32,452 nt of DNA from an uncultured Mycoplasmatota bacterium (GTDB lineage: Bacteria; Bacillota_I; Bacilli_A; RF39; UBA660). Positions 1-9,124 of the stretch are shown one piece after another. Each line of letters begins with the position of its first letter. The stretch's first letter is position 1. The notes under the pieces were generated by a model that saw only the letters and a program-made list of their open reading frames with translations, had not been told where the DNA came from and made no database searches. The stretch is from assembly GCA_948466735.1 (NCBI GenBank), contig CAOKBR010000010.1, forward strand, positions 1 through 32,452, given 5' to 3'. The position numbers were made by a program, and so were the translations under genes.

Positions 1-777
1 ATATTATATAATGGTATTAATGACGTAAAGAGTTATGGAAATGATTATTTAATCTTAAATATGACTATATTAAATATTTTGGATATATCAACTTTAGAAC
101 AACAGCAGGAAAATATTGGAAAAAATACGATTACATCGGAAAGTATAATTGATTCATCAAAAAATATGACTTCTATTATGAATGAAAAAAAAGTTGTTCA
201 AAGAAATGATGATTTGTTAAAAGAAAAGAAAGAATCATTGGAAACAAATGAAATTTCAGAAGCGAAAAAAATCAATTGGGTAGCTATAGATATTAAAATA
301 CGTAATATTTTTATTTCAGCGTCAAAAAATTATTTAATACAAATTAAAGAATTGTGGCAAAAACTTAATGAATATACTTTTGATTTAGAAATAGGATATT
401 ATATTTGTCTATTATTGGATGCTGAAGTATCATTGTGTAGTGAAAAAACTATAGTATTAGTTTATGAATATCCTTCGGCTGTAGAAAAAAGTTATATTCA
501 AATTGATAAATTAACTGATATAGTCGAAAAAATATTTGATTGTAAATATGAATTAATATTTATTGATCAAAAGAATTGGCTACGCTTAAAAAATCAATAT
601 ATTCAAGATCGAAAAAATAATATTATTTATACATACGAAAAAGAGTTGCCAATATATCGTTCAAATGGTATTATTGCAGATATAGAGCAAAAAAAACAAG
701 AAGAAAAAGATAGTAGTTTATTGAATGAAGCGATAGCCTTATTTGGTAAAGATATTGTAGAGAAAAGTGAGGAATAA
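1..777 (+). CDS. dnaX: DNA polymerase III subunit gamma/tau, C-terminal part (5' end outside window)
   Basis: The frame is open from base 1, so the first visible ATG at 61 is probably internal and this is the last 258 residues of a longer protein. The AAA+ clamp-loader core is not in the window. What remains is a charged linker (about residues 40-95) and a compact C-terminal domain beginning near NWVAIDIKIRN, resembling the tau/gamma C-terminal region of Firmicutes DnaX. The ending ALFGKDIVEKSEE resembles the usual LFG(x)xxVxx ending. The neighbours ybaB and recR follow at once, the classical dnaX-ybaB-recR order, which is the strongest support. The protein would join HolA and HolB to load the sliding clamp. 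The sequence match alone is moderate. Confidence 0.85.
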   Translation: MLYNGINDVKSYGNDYLILNMTILNILDISTLEQQQENIGKNTITSESIIDSSKNMTSIMNEKKVVQRNDDLLKEKKESLETNEISEAKKINWVAIDIKIRNIFISASKNYLIQIKELWQKLNEYTFDLEIGYYICLLLDAEVSLCSEKTIVLVYEYPSAVEKSYIQIDKLTDIVEKIFDCKYELIFIDQKNWLRLKNQYIQDRKNNIIYTYEKELPIYRSNGIIADIEQKKQEEKDSSLLNEAIALFGKDIVEKSEE

Positions 778-782
778 TAATT

Positions 783-1073
783 ATGAATATGCAAGCAATT
801 ATGAAACAAGCGCAGGCAATGCAAAAAGAAATGATAAAGACTAAGGAAGAAATTGATAATACTGAATTTATAGGAACATCATCTTTTGTTAAGGTTTATG
901 TTATGGGAAATAAAAAGGTTAATAAAATAGAAATATCTGAATCTGATATTGATGATAATGAATTATTATGCGATGTGATTACAGTTGCAATTAATAATGC
1001 TATGGATCAAATTGATGCTGAAATAGAAAGAAAAATGGGTAAATATGGAAATTCTTTACCTGGATTATTTTAA
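783..1073 (+). CDS. ybaB: YbaB/EbfC family nucleoid-associated protein
   Basis: A 96-residue protein of the YbaB/EbfC family, small dimeric DNA-binding proteins almost always found between dnaX and recR, as here. The N-terminal helix (MNMQAIMKQAQAMQKEM) is Met/Gln/Lys-rich, the middle has the beta-strand VYVMGNKKVNKIEI, and the end NSLPGLF matches the family's (x)PGLF ending. Its precise role is unsettled in the family; nucleoid organisation and repair have been proposed. A GTGAGG ribosome site at about 767 serves the ATG at 783, five bases after the dnaX stop; a second in-frame ATG at 789 is a possible alternative. The recR start follows five bases after the stop, so the three genes are co-transcribed. 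Confidence 0.93.
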   Translation: MNMQAIMKQAQAMQKEMIKTKEEIDNTEFIGTSSFVKVYVMGNKKVNKIEISESDIDDNELLCDVITVAINNAMDQIDAEIERKMGKYGNSLPGLF

Positions 1074-1078
1074 AGAGT

Positions 1079-1675
1079 ATGTATCCTAAGAGTTTGAGGG
1101 ATTTAATAGAATCATTAAAATTTTTGTCAGGTGTTGGAGAAAAAACAGCAGTGAGATATGCATTTAATATTCTTAATTTATCCGAAGATAAAATGTTGTT
1201 TTTAGAAGAAAGTTTAAAAGCTGCGAAAAATAATATCAGAAAATGTCAAATTTGTAATCATCTTTGCGAAGGAGATATCTGTGATATATGTCAAGATACT
1301 TTAAGAGAAGATAACGTTTTATGCGTAGTGGAAGATCCTAAAACAATATTTTTATTTGAAAACTCTAGCATCTATCATGGAAAATATCATGTTTTAGAAG
1401 GATTAATTTCGCTTAACAATCAATATAATCCAGAAGAAATAGGATTAGATAGGTTATTAGATAGAATTAGAAAAGAAAATTATTCTGAAATTATTTTAGC
1501 ATTAAAAGCAAATATTGATGGAGAAACAACGTCGTTATATATAAAAAAAATATTAGAAGGAATGCCCATTACAGTGACAAAATTAGCAAGCGGAATTCCT
1601 TTAGGTGCGGATATTGAATATATTGACAATCTTACTTTAGCGCGTGCGATAAAAGATAGAAAGAAAATTTCATAA
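1079..1675 (+). CDS. recR: Recombination mediator protein RecR
   Basis: A 198-residue RecR, the normal length. It works with RecF and RecO to load RecA at single-stranded gaps. A helix-hairpin-helix lies at about residues 10-30 (LKFLSGVGEKTAVRYA), followed by a four-cysteine zinc finger at C56, C59, C68 and C71, and a TOPRIM domain starting near VLCVVEDPKTIFLFE and ending in the Walker B-like segment around ASGIPLGADIEYID. The start ATG lies five bases after the ybaB stop. There is no strong ribosome site, so coupling to ybaB is likely. All expected motifs are present and the identification is secure. Confidence 0.97.
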   Translation: MYPKSLRDLIESLKFLSGVGEKTAVRYAFNILNLSEDKMLFLEESLKAAKNNIRKCQICNHLCEGDICDICQDTLREDNVLCVVEDPKTIFLFENSSIYHGKYHVLEGLISLNNQYNPEEIGLDRLLDRIRKENYSEIILALKANIDGETTSLYIKKILEGMPITVTKLASGIPLGADIEYIDNLTLARAIKDRKKIS

Positions 1676-1698
1676 AATGATTAAAAAATCCATATTGT
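1670..1698 (+). promoter_or_regulatory. Mother-cell (sigma-E-like) promoter for bofA
   Basis: TCATAAA at 1670-1676, a 14-base spacer, then CATATTGT at 1691-1698. The sigma-E -10 in B. subtilis is close to CATACAnT. The same layout lies before yabP (20070-20098) and yabG (18620-18648), and the bofA and yabP copies share TCATAAAATG. The predicted start site is only about 10 bases before the bofA ATG. The -10 is imperfect, and the -35 begins in the last codons of recR. Confidence 0.5.
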
Positions 1699-1715
1699 CT
1701 ATTAGGTGATCAAAT

Positions 1716-1901
1716 ATGGATAATATTATAAAAGTAGTAAAGAAAGTAGCCTTTTCCTTTTTTAGTTTATACGGTTATAATTTAATTGCGATACAATTTA
1801 ATTTGCTAGTACCAATTAATATTATTACTGTACTATTGGTTAGCATCTTGGGAATGCCAGGATTAGTATTACTAATTTTATTGAAATATCTATATTTTTG
1901 A
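1716..1901 (+). CDS. bofA: BofA-like inhibitor of pro-sigma-K processing (short form)
   Basis: A 61-residue membrane protein directly downstream of recR, where B. subtilis has bofA. The C-terminal half carries the BofA signature: LVPINIITVLLVSILGMPGLVLLILLK aligns with the family's VPIN(x)(x)T ... GI(L)G(I/M)PG pattern and ends in a hydrophobic helix. In B. subtilis, BofA holds the SpoIVFB protease inactive in the outer forespore membrane. This version is shorter than the usual 85-90 residues and appears to lack the first membrane helix. An in-frame TGA at 1707-1709 rules out a start further upstream. The AGGTGAT ribosome site at 1704-1710 fits the ATG at 1716. A sporulation-type promoter is placed just upstream, though read-through from recR is also possible. 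Confidence 0.82.
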   Translation: MDNIIKVVKKVAFSFFSLYGYNLIAIQFNLLVPINIITVLLVSILGMPGLVLLILLKYLYF

Positions 1902-1916
1902 AAAGAAGGTGTTAGA

Positions 1917-2792
1917 ATGGACAAGTGGAAAGAAGAATATCCCTTATTTTATCAGACTTTGATAAATGAGTTGCAATCACAAACATTGTCTCATTCTTAT
2001 TTGTTCGAATATGATAACTTAGAAAAAGCACAATCTTTTTTAAAAGATTATATCAAAAGCCTATTATCTACTAACTATTTTAATGGAACAACTTTATCAG
2101 AAGATGAGGAAAAAATGTGTTATCAGATTGATCATGATTTATATGATGACTGTATTTGGATATATCCTGATGGTAATTGGATAAAAAAAGAACAACTTAA
2201 TAAATTGCAGCATATTTACCAAACTAAATCTTTACATAATAGGTTTAGAATTTATGTTATTGTTGGTGCAGAAAGATTAAATACTAATTCTGCTAATACC
2301 ATTTTAAAATTTTTAGAAGAACCTAGTGAAGGAATAATTGCATTATTGTTAACTACTAATAAATACGAAGTCTTAAATACGATTTTTTCTAGATGCCAAT
2401 TTTATAATTTAAAAAGTAAGGAAATTGCGGAGGAGTCCTCTGTTTTGCCGATATATTTTGAATTAGTAGAAGTCATAGAAAAAAAAGAAAAAAACGCACT
2501 AATTGATATTTATGTGAAATTTTTATCGTTGTTTGAAAATAAAGAAAAGTTTATAGAAACCATTGATATTTTAAAGAAAATATATACAAAAATTGTGTTA
2601 AAAAATATCAATAATAATCACAATTTAATAATGGACGAAGACCTCTTAAATATAATTTATTCTAAAAATAATGTACCTCGTTTGACTAAAAAAATAGAAA
2701 TGTTAATAATGGCAAAAAAAATTTTATTAACTACTAATGTGAATATTAAAAATTATTTAGAAAAATTTATAATAGAATTTGCGGAGGATTAG
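1917..2792 (+). CDS. holB: DNA polymerase III subunit delta'
   Basis: A 291-residue clamp-loader delta' subunit. It has the AAA+ fold without a functional Walker A site, as expected for HolB. The conserved segment AERLNTNSANTILKFLEEPS (about residues 118-137) followed by the S-R-C-Q motif (IFSRCQF, about 157-163) is diagnostic. The N-terminal region SHSYLFEYDN corresponds to the usual (x)HAYLF(x)G but lacks its glycine-rich loop. The start at 1917 has an AAGAAGGTG ribosome site. It sits between bofA and ricT, as holB does in B. subtilis (recR-bofA ... holB-yaaT). The C-terminal third is poorly conserved and Lys/Asn-rich. Confidence 0.92.
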   Translation: MDKWKEEYPLFYQTLINELQSQTLSHSYLFEYDNLEKAQSFLKDYIKSLLSTNYFNGTTLSEDEEKMCYQIDHDLYDDCIWIYPDGNWIKKEQLNKLQHIYQTKSLHNRFRIYVIVGAERLNTNSANTILKFLEEPSEGIIALLLTTNKYEVLNTIFSRCQFYNLKSKEIAEESSVLPIYFELVEVIEKKEKNALIDIYVKFLSLFENKEKFIETIDILKKIYTKIVLKNINNNHNLIMDEDLLNIIYSKNNVPRLTKKIEMLIMAKKILLTTNVNIKNYLEKFIIEFAED

Positions 2793-2794
2793 AA

Positions 2795-3577
2795 ATGAAA
2801 AAGGTATATGGTGTAAAAATTTTAAATACAAATAAAACAATATATTATGTTTCTGAGGAATTCTTTTATGTACATGATTATGTTATTGTTTTGGTTAACA
2901 AAAATACACAATTAGGAGAAATAATTAAAGATTGTGTTAAGATCAAAGAAGAAAGAATAGATCAGTTTGAAGAAATTTTAAATAAAGCCACGAATCAAGA
3001 TAAAGAAAAATTTGAAAGAAATAAGGAAGAAGCGTCACGTGCTTTGATAGATGCTATAAAATTATCACAACAGTTAAATTTATCTATGAAATTTTTGAAT
3101 GCTTATTTTTCATTTGATCGCAGTCAATTGTTATTTAATTTTATAGCTGATGATCGTGTTGATTTTCGCGAATTAGCAAAGAAATTAGCACAATTATATA
3201 AAACTAGGATTGAATTAAGGCAATTGGGAGTCAGAGATAAAGCAAAAAGTGTTGGAGGAATTGGGCCATGTGGTCTTTCTCTTTGCTGTCATACATTTTT
3301 AAAATCATTTGATAGTGTTTCAATTAATATGGCCAAAAATCAATCATTATCGTTAAATCCAATAAAAATTAACGGATTATGTGGACGTTTATTATGTTGC
3401 TTAAAATATGAAGATGATACTTACACAGATTTAAAATCAAAAATGCCAAAAGTGGGTTCATCAATTAAAACAAAATCAGGTGTCGGACAAGTTGTATCTA
3501 TTGACATTTTCAAGAATTCTGTTAAAGTAGATATTCCTAAAAAAGGAATTGTTGAGGAATTGGTAGATAAATTATGA
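2795..3577 (+). CDS. ricT: PSP1 domain protein RicT (YaaT)
   Basis: A 260-residue PSP1-family protein. In B. subtilis, RicT (YaaT) forms the RicAFT complex with YlbF and YmcA, carries iron-sulfur clusters with them, and affects RNase Y-dependent mRNA maturation, competence, sporulation and biofilm formation. The cysteine-rich centre (about residues 155-205) is conserved: GGIGPCGLSLCCHTF and INGLCGRLLCCLKYE. The FDRSQLLFNF(x)ADDRVDFRELAK segment before it is also typical. A GGAGG ribosome site at 2783-2787 lies inside the end of holB. The stop overlaps the next gene's ATG by four bases. yabA, which follows yaaT in B. subtilis, is absent here. Confidence 0.94.
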   Translation: MKKVYGVKILNTNKTIYYVSEEFFYVHDYVIVLVNKNTQLGEIIKDCVKIKEERIDQFEEILNKATNQDKEKFERNKEEASRALIDAIKLSQQLNLSMKFLNAYFSFDRSQLLFNFIADDRVDFRELAKKLAQLYKTRIELRQLGVRDKAKSVGGIGPCGLSLCCHTFLKSFDSVSINMAKNQSLSLNPIKINGLCGRLLCCLKYEDDTYTDLKSKMPKVGSSIKTKSGVGQVVSIDIFKNSVKVDIPKKGIVEELVDKL

Positions 3578-4317
3578 AAAGGTTAGATGATTTACTGTCA
3601 TATCGGAATTTAAAAATTTATCAAGACGATCAATATTTTTGTTTTTCTTTAGATTCTGTACTTTTAGCTAATTTTGTTCGGTTAGGATACGGTAATAAGA
3701 AAATCATTGATTTGGGAACAGGGACATTACCAATTCCTTTGATTTTGTCAACTAAGACGAACAATAAAATATATGCTATTGAAATTCAAAAAGAGTTATA
3801 TGATTTAGCAAAAGAAACGTTGGACTATAACCAGTTAAGTCATCAGATTAATTTAATAAATGATGATATGAAAAAGTTATCTAAGTATTTTTCTAATGAT
3901 TTTTTTGATATTATGATTGTTAATCCGCCGTATTTTGATACACTTACTAAAAAGTTAAAAAATGAAATAATGCAAAAAGCAATTGCTCGTCATGAGCAAG
4001 AAATCAAATTAGAAGAAATCCTTCTTTTAGCTAAAAAACATCTTAAAAATAATGGCTATTTTTATATGGTACATCGTCCCAGTAGAATGATAGAAATTAT
4101 TCAATTATTTAAAAAGTTCAATATTCAAATTAAGTCAATTCAATTAGTATATCCTAATAGAGAAAAAGATGCTAATATTATGTTAATTGAAGGTACCAAA
4201 AATGGAAAAGTAGGTCTTAAAATTCATCCCCCGTTATACATTTATGATCACTTAGGAAATTATACAGAGGAAATCAAAAAAAGATTTACTAATGAGGTAG
4301 AATATGAAACAAATTAG
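3574..4317 (+). CDS. trmN6: tRNA1(Val) adenine-37 N6-methyltransferase family (YabB-like)
   Basis: A 247-residue class I SAM-dependent methyltransferase. The SAM-binding motif I is IIDLGTGTLPIPLIL (about residues 44-58) and the amino-methylating catalytic motif is NPPYF (about 117-121), characteristic of N6-adenine methyltransferases of the TrmN6/YabB group. Position also supports it: yaaT, yabA, yabB, yazA, rsmI is the B. subtilis order, and here yabB sits directly between ricT and rsmI with yabA and yazA missing. Its start overlaps the ricT stop by four bases, so translation is coupled. The exact tRNA substrate is inferred from the family. Confidence 0.88.
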   Translation: MKRLDDLLSYRNLKIYQDDQYFCFSLDSVLLANFVRLGYGNKKIIDLGTGTLPIPLILSTKTNNKIYAIEIQKELYDLAKETLDYNQLSHQINLINDDMKKLSKYFSNDFFDIMIVNPPYFDTLTKKLKNEIMQKAIARHEQEIKLEEILLLAKKHLKNNGYFYMVHRPSRMIEIIQLFKKFNIQIKSIQLVYPNREKDANIMLIEGTKNGKVGLKIHPPLYIYDHLGNYTEEIKKRFTNEVEYETN

Positions 4318-5143
4318 TTACGATAATCGACCGAGTTTATATCTAATTCCTACTCCAATTGGAAATATGGAGGATATGACAATACGCTCTATTAATACTC
4401 TAAAAATGGTAGATTTATTGTTATGTGAAGATACAAGAGTGGGAATACAATTACTATCAAGTTTAGATATCGATGGTAAGAAAAAAGTTAGTTGCCATAA
4501 TTTTAATGAAGAATCTACAAAAACAATAGTTTTACAATATTTAAAAGATAACAAAAATGTAGGATTAATTACTGATCGTGGAACGCCAGTGATTAGTGAT
4601 CCTGGATATAAAATTGCTAAAATTGTAATTGAACAAGGATATAACGTAATTGGGTTACCTGGTCCTACGGCTTTAATTCCAGCATTGATTACTTCTGGCA
4701 TAGAACCGTCTCCTTTTTTATTTTATGGATTTCTAAATGCTAAAACATCAAAAGCAAAAAAAGAACTTTTGTTGTTAGAGAATTTTCCTTATACCATAAT
4801 ATTTTATGAAGCGCCTCATCGTTTAATAGATACAATAAAGTTATTAAAGGAAATATTAGGAAATAGAAAAATAAGTATTCATCGTGAAATTTCAAAAAAA
4901 TATGAATCAATCTATCGAAATGATTTAGATCATATATTAGAAGATATTGATATTGTAAAAGGTGAGTATGTTATTATTATTGAAGGAAACAGAAAGCAGA
5001 TTGATTATTCTAAAATCACTTTAGAAGAACATGTTCGCTTATATCAACAAACAGGATTAACAATTATGTCTGCAATCAAACAAGTAGCTAAAGATAGGAA
5101 TATGACCAAACAAGAAGTTTACAAAAAAGTACAAGGAAAGTGA
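4304..5143 (+). CDS. rsmI: 16S rRNA (cytidine-1402-2'-O)-methyltransferase
   Basis: A 279-residue RsmI of the tetrapyrrole-methylase fold. It methylates the ribose of C1402 in the 16S rRNA decoding centre. Visible signatures are LYLIPTPIGNMEDMTIRSI near the N-terminus, LLCEDTRVG, the SAM-binding loop DRGTPVISDPG (about residues 91-101) and GLPGPTALIPALITSG. The usual DAGTP is DRGTP here, a single change in an otherwise intact motif. The C-terminal helix ends MTKQEVYKKVQGK, the usual short helical tail. The ATG at 4304 lies 14 bases inside the previous gene with a GAGG ribosome site just before it. Confidence 0.96.
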   Translation: MKQISYDNRPSLYLIPTPIGNMEDMTIRSINTLKMVDLLLCEDTRVGIQLLSSLDIDGKKKVSCHNFNEESTKTIVLQYLKDNKNVGLITDRGTPVISDPGYKIAKIVIEQGYNVIGLPGPTALIPALITSGIEPSPFLFYGFLNAKTSKAKKELLLLENFPYTIIFYEAPHRLIDTIKLLKEILGNRKISIHREISKKYESIYRNDLDHILEDIDIVKGEYVIIIEGNRKQIDYSKITLEEHVRLYQQTGLTIMSAIKQVAKDRNMTKQEVYKKVQGK

Positions 5144-5727
5144 TGAAAATGAAATTAATAGTAGGATTAGGTAATCCAGGAAAAGAATATATTCAAACAA
5201 GACATAATATTGGTTTTATGGTATTAGATGATTATTTGCAAAGAAATAACGTTAAGATTGATCAAAAAAAGTTTAACGGAGAATATACAATATATCGCAT
5301 GAATCAAGAATCTGTTCTTTTTTTAAAGCCATTATCTTATATGAATCTTTCGGGAGAGGTGATTGAAAAATTCATCCATTTTTATCAAATAAAAATTGAA
5401 GATATTTTTATCATTCACGATGATTTAGACTTGCCAATAGGAACATTTAAATTAAAAATAAAAGGAAGTAGTGGCGGACATAACGGCTTAAAAAATATAG
5501 AATATTTATTATCTACACAGGAGTATAAACGATTAAAAATTGGAATATCAAATGATAAAAACATAGATACAAAAGATTACGTATTAGGAAAATTTTCTTT
5601 AGATGAATTAAAAAAAATTCAGTTATTGATGGATCAATTTGAGCAAATTATAGACCAATTTATCAATAATATATCATTTGATAAAATAATGAATCAATTT
5701 AATCGTCATGGGAAGTGTGAACAATGA
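5143..5727 (+). CDS. pth: Peptidyl-tRNA hydrolase
   Basis: A 194-residue Pth, which recycles peptidyl-tRNA dropped from ribosomes. The GLGNPG motif opens the protein, the catalytic histidine is H21 in TRHNIGF, and the substrate-binding residues appear in YMNLSG, DDLDLPIG and GSSGGHNGLK. The start is uncertain: GTG at 5140, ATG at 5143 and ATG at 5149 are in frame. The AGGA at 5134-5137 is best spaced for 5143, and the protein proper begins MKLIVGLGNPG. In B. subtilis pth lies next to mfd, and it does so here: its stop overlaps the mfd ATG by four bases. Confidence 0.96.
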   Translation: MKMKLIVGLGNPGKEYIQTRHNIGFMVLDDYLQRNNVKIDQKKFNGEYTIYRMNQESVLFLKPLSYMNLSGEVIEKFIHFYQIKIEDIFIIHDDLDLPIGTFKLKIKGSSGGHNGLKNIEYLLSTQEYKRLKIGISNDKNIDTKDYVLGKFSLDELKKIQLLMDQFEQIIDQFINNISFDKIMNQFNRHGKCEQ

Positions 5728-8700
5728 ACTTAGATGTATCAATGATTTCAAATGATTTGTTGAAAAAGAATACAGTATGGAATGGTCTTACGAATGAAGC
5801 ATTTTCTTATGTAATTAACCAATATTTTAAACAGCAACAGGAAAATATCTTAATTATTACACCGACACTTTATGAAGCAAATCAAATTTATGATTCTTTA
5901 GTAAACTATACCGATGCAGTTTACCTTTTTCCTATGGATGATTTTTTAACAAGCGAAGCAGTTGCTATTAGTCCAGATTTAAAAATCACACGATTAGATA
6001 CTATAAACCAAATACTAAAACAGCCGAAATCTATTGTTATTACACATCTAATGGGATATTTACGTTTCCTTCCGACACCATCTTGTTATAAAAATCATAT
6101 TTTACAATTAAATAAAAATACATCGTATCAACATGATGAATTATTAGAAAAAATATATTGTTTAGGATATCATAGAGAATCTATGGTTACGCAAACAGGA
6201 GAATATGCTGTAAGGGGTTATATTTTAGACATATTTCCATTAAATGTGGAACATCCAATTCGTATTGAGTTTTTTGACGAGGAAATTGAATCGATTCGTT
6301 ACTTTGATGAATCAACCCAAAAGTCATTAGAAATAGTAGACTCAATTGTTATTTCACCATATACAGAATATTTATTAGATGAACAAAACCCTATAGAAAT
6401 ATTAAATCAAAAATACTTAAAGCAAAATAGTAAGAAAATTGCATCTTTGGGCGATTATTTACCTAATCATTTAACAGTTTTTAAAGACGAACCTCGTTTA
6501 ATTGAACAATATCGTCATTTAATGGAGGAAGTTTTAACCTATAAAGCAAATAACGATCTATCTTATCAGGGAGAGTATTTTCATCAACTTGAAAACCTTG
6601 TAGAAAAAGATGTTATTTATTATCAAACCATTGATAATCTTTCTCAAAAAAAGTTTTCTCAAATCAATTTTAACAGTAAAACAATAAACCAATTTAATGA
6701 AAATATTGATTTACTTACTAAATATTTAGATAATGCCATAAATCATCAAAAAACGGTTATTTTGAGTTTGAAACCACATCAATTACAGAGTATCAAAAAA
6801 TATGTACATATGACAAATTTCAATTCAATTGTTAACCAAATTAAGGAAAATGCTATTAATGTAACTGATTTTTTATTTCTAGAAGGATTTGAGATGAATT
6901 CTTATATTGTCTTAACAGCAAAGGAGATCTTTAATCAACATATTAAGAAAAAGGTGTATCAAACTAAATATAAATATAGCTCAAAAGTAAAAGATGTTAA
7001 CAAATTACAAATTGGTGATTATGTTGTGCATTATGTTCATGGTATTGGTGTATATAACGGAATTAAAACTTTAGAATCAAATCATATTAAAAAGGATTAT
7101 TTAGAATTACTATATTATGGTACAGATAAACTTTATATTCCTGTAGAAAAAATTGAATATATTAGTAAATTTTCAGGAAAAGAGGGTATTGTACCTAAGA
7201 TTAATAAACTAGGTGGAAATGAATGGGAAAAAACAAAAAATCGTGTTCGAAAAAGAGTAAAAGATATTGCTGAAAAACTTTTGAAGATATATGCAGCAAG
7301 AGAGTTGCAAACAGGATTTAAGTTTAGCAAGGATAGTGAATTTCAAACTAAATTTGAAGAAGAATTTCCATATTCACCGACGAAGGATCAATTAATTGCT
7401 ATTCAACAAATAAAAGAAGATATGGAAAGTTCTTCCCCAATGGACAGGCTACTTTGCGGAGATGTTGGTTATGGAAAAACAGAAGTAGCTTTTCGTGCTA
7501 TTTTCAAAGCTATTATGGATAGTAAACAAGTAATCTACTTATGCCCAACAACGATTTTATCTAACCAGCAATATAAAAATGCTAAAACTAGATTTGCTAA
7601 TTATCCAGTTAGAATTGCTTTATTAAATCGTTTTACAACGACTAAAGAAACGAAAGAAATATTAAAGCAATTTCACGAAGGACAAATTGATTTATTATTT
7701 GGTACACATCGTTTATTAAGTAGCGATGTAGTTCCTAAAGATTTAGGATTACTTGTGATTGATGAAGAACAAAGATTTGGTGTATCGCACAAAGAAAAAA
7801 TAAAAGAATATAAAACAAATATAGATGTATTAACATTAACTGCTACACCAATTCCTAGGACTTTGCAATTATCATTAGTAGGTATTAGAAGTATGTCTTT
7901 AATTGAAACTCCGCCCATTGATCGATATCCTGTACAAACTTATGTGCTAGAGGAAAATGATTTAATTATAAAAGATGCAATATATAAAGAGTTAGCACGA
8001 AATGGTCAAGTATTTCTTTTATATAATTCTGTTGAAAATATAGAGCAAAAGGCAAATCAAATTCAAAACTTAGTAAAAGAAGCAAGAATAAATTATGCAC
8101 ACGGTCAAATGAGTAAAGAGGAACTTGAAAATACTATGCTTCATTTTATTAATCATGATTTTGATGTATTAATTTGTACCACAATTATAGAAACAGGAAT
8201 TGATATTCCCAATGTAAATACCCTAATTATTTTATCCGCTGATCATTTTGGGCTAAGTCAATTGTATCAAATTCGCGGACGTGTTGGACGAAGTAATAAA
8301 ATTGCATATGCGTATTTAATGTATAGTAAAAATAAATTGTTAAGTGATACTGCAATAAAAAGGTTAACAGCAATTAAAGAATTTACAGAATTAGGAAGCG
8401 GTTTTTCCATTGCAACTAGAGATTTATCTATTCGCGGGGCAGGGGATATCTTAGGTAGTGAACAAGCAGGGTTTATTGATACCATTGGAATAGATTTATA
8501 TTTAAAAATGATAAATCAAGAAGTCGAGAAATTAAAAAATGGTCAAAATAATAGCGAATATGATGAAATAATGGATGATTCTTATCAAGAAGAACAAGTT
8601 GAAGAACGACCATTATTAAACGTTACTACTCATATTGATGATGAATATGTACAAGATACAGATATAAAGATAGAAATTCATCAATTAATTAATAAAATTG

Positions 8701-9053
8701 ATTCGTATGATACATTATTAGAAATAAAAAATCAATTAATTGATCGTTTCGGAAAAGTGACTGATGATATGGATGTTTATATGCATGAAGAATGGTTTGA
8801 AAAAATATCAAGAAAATTAGGTGTTAAAAAAGTAGTACAGACAAGAAATTCTGTAGAAATGCATTTTAGTGAAGTATCATCATCGACCATTAATACAGAA
8901 AAATTATTTGTAGATGCTTACAAAATTACTAATATGTTTAGATTTCAATATAAAGACAAACACTTGATTGTAATTTTAGATATTATTAAGTTAGAAAAAC
9001 ACTTTGTATACTATTTAGTAGAGTTATTGAATATGATGAATCAATCGGAATGA
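5724..9053 (+). CDS. mfd: Transcription-repair coupling factor Mfd
   Basis: A 1109-residue Mfd, a little shorter than the usual 1150-1180. It releases stalled RNA polymerase at DNA lesions and recruits the UvrABC system. Domains in order: a UvrB-like N-terminal module (about 1-300); the CarD-like RNA-polymerase-interaction domain (about 425-490, with GDYVVHYVHGIGVYNG); the RecG-like translocase with Walker A GDVGYGKTE (about 580), DEEQRFG (about 680), TATPIPRTL (about 704) and QIRGRVGR; and a C-terminal TRCF domain. The acidic linker NSEYDEIMDDSYQEEQVEE lies before the last domain. The start overlaps pth by four bases. Confidence 0.97.
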   Translation: MNLDVSMISNDLLKKNTVWNGLTNEAFSYVINQYFKQQQENILIITPTLYEANQIYDSLVNYTDAVYLFPMDDFLTSEAVAISPDLKITRLDTINQILKQPKSIVITHLMGYLRFLPTPSCYKNHILQLNKNTSYQHDELLEKIYCLGYHRESMVTQTGEYAVRGYILDIFPLNVEHPIRIEFFDEEIESIRYFDESTQKSLEIVDSIVISPYTEYLLDEQNPIEILNQKYLKQNSKKIASLGDYLPNHLTVFKDEPRLIEQYRHLMEEVLTYKANNDLSYQGEYFHQLENLVEKDVIYYQTIDNLSQKKFSQINFNSKTINQFNENIDLLTKYLDNAINHQKTVILSLKPHQLQSIKKYVHMTNFNSIVNQIKENAINVTDFLFLEGFEMNSYIVLTAKEIFNQHIKKKVYQTKYKYSSKVKDVNKLQIGDYVVHYVHGIGVYNGIKTLESNHIKKDYLELLYYGTDKLYIPVEKIEYISKFSGKEGIVPKINKLGGNEWEKTKNRVRKRVKDIAEKLLKIYAARELQTGFKFSKDSEFQTKFEEEFPYSPTKDQLIAIQQIKEDMESSSPMDRLLCGDVGYGKTEVAFRAIFKAIMDSKQVIYLCPTTILSNQQYKNAKTRFANYPVRIALLNRFTTTKETKEILKQFHEGQIDLLFGTHRLLSSDVVPKDLGLLVIDEEQRFGVSHKEKIKEYKTNIDVLTLTATPIPRTLQLSLVGIRSMSLIETPPIDRYPVQTYVLEENDLIIKDAIYKELARNGQVFLLYNSVENIEQKANQIQNLVKEARINYAHGQMSKEELENTMLHFINHDFDVLICTTIIETGIDIPNVNTLIILSADHFGLSQLYQIRGRVGRSNKIAYAYLMYSKNKLLSDTAIKRLTAIKEFTELGSGFSIATRDLSIRGAGDILGSEQAGFIDTIGIDLYLKMINQEVEKLKNGQNNSEYDEIMDDSYQEEQVEERPLLNVTTHIDDEYVQDTDIKIEIHQLINKIDSYDTLLEIKNQLIDRFGKVTDDMDVYMHEEWFEKISRKLGVKKVVQTRNSVEMHFSEVSSSTINTEKLFVDAYKITNMFRFQYKDKHLIVILDIIKLEKHFVYYLVELLNMMNQSE

Positions 9054-9066
9054 ATTTAACTTTTTC

Positions 9067-9095
9067 TTGACTTAATAGAAAAACATTGTTATTCT
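9067..9095 (+). promoter_or_regulatory. Vegetative-type promoter for the 216-residue unknown gene
   Basis: TTGACT at 9067-9072, a 17-base spacer and TATTCT at 9090-9095 make a good sigma-A-type promoter about 30 bases ahead of the start at 9125. The -35 sits next to the loop of a 7-bp inverted repeat (TTTTTCT at 9061-9067, AGAAAAA at 9077-9083) whose role is unknown. Confidence 0.55.
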
Positions 9096-9124
9096 GATAT
9101 TGAAAATAGAAGAGAGTGTTGATC

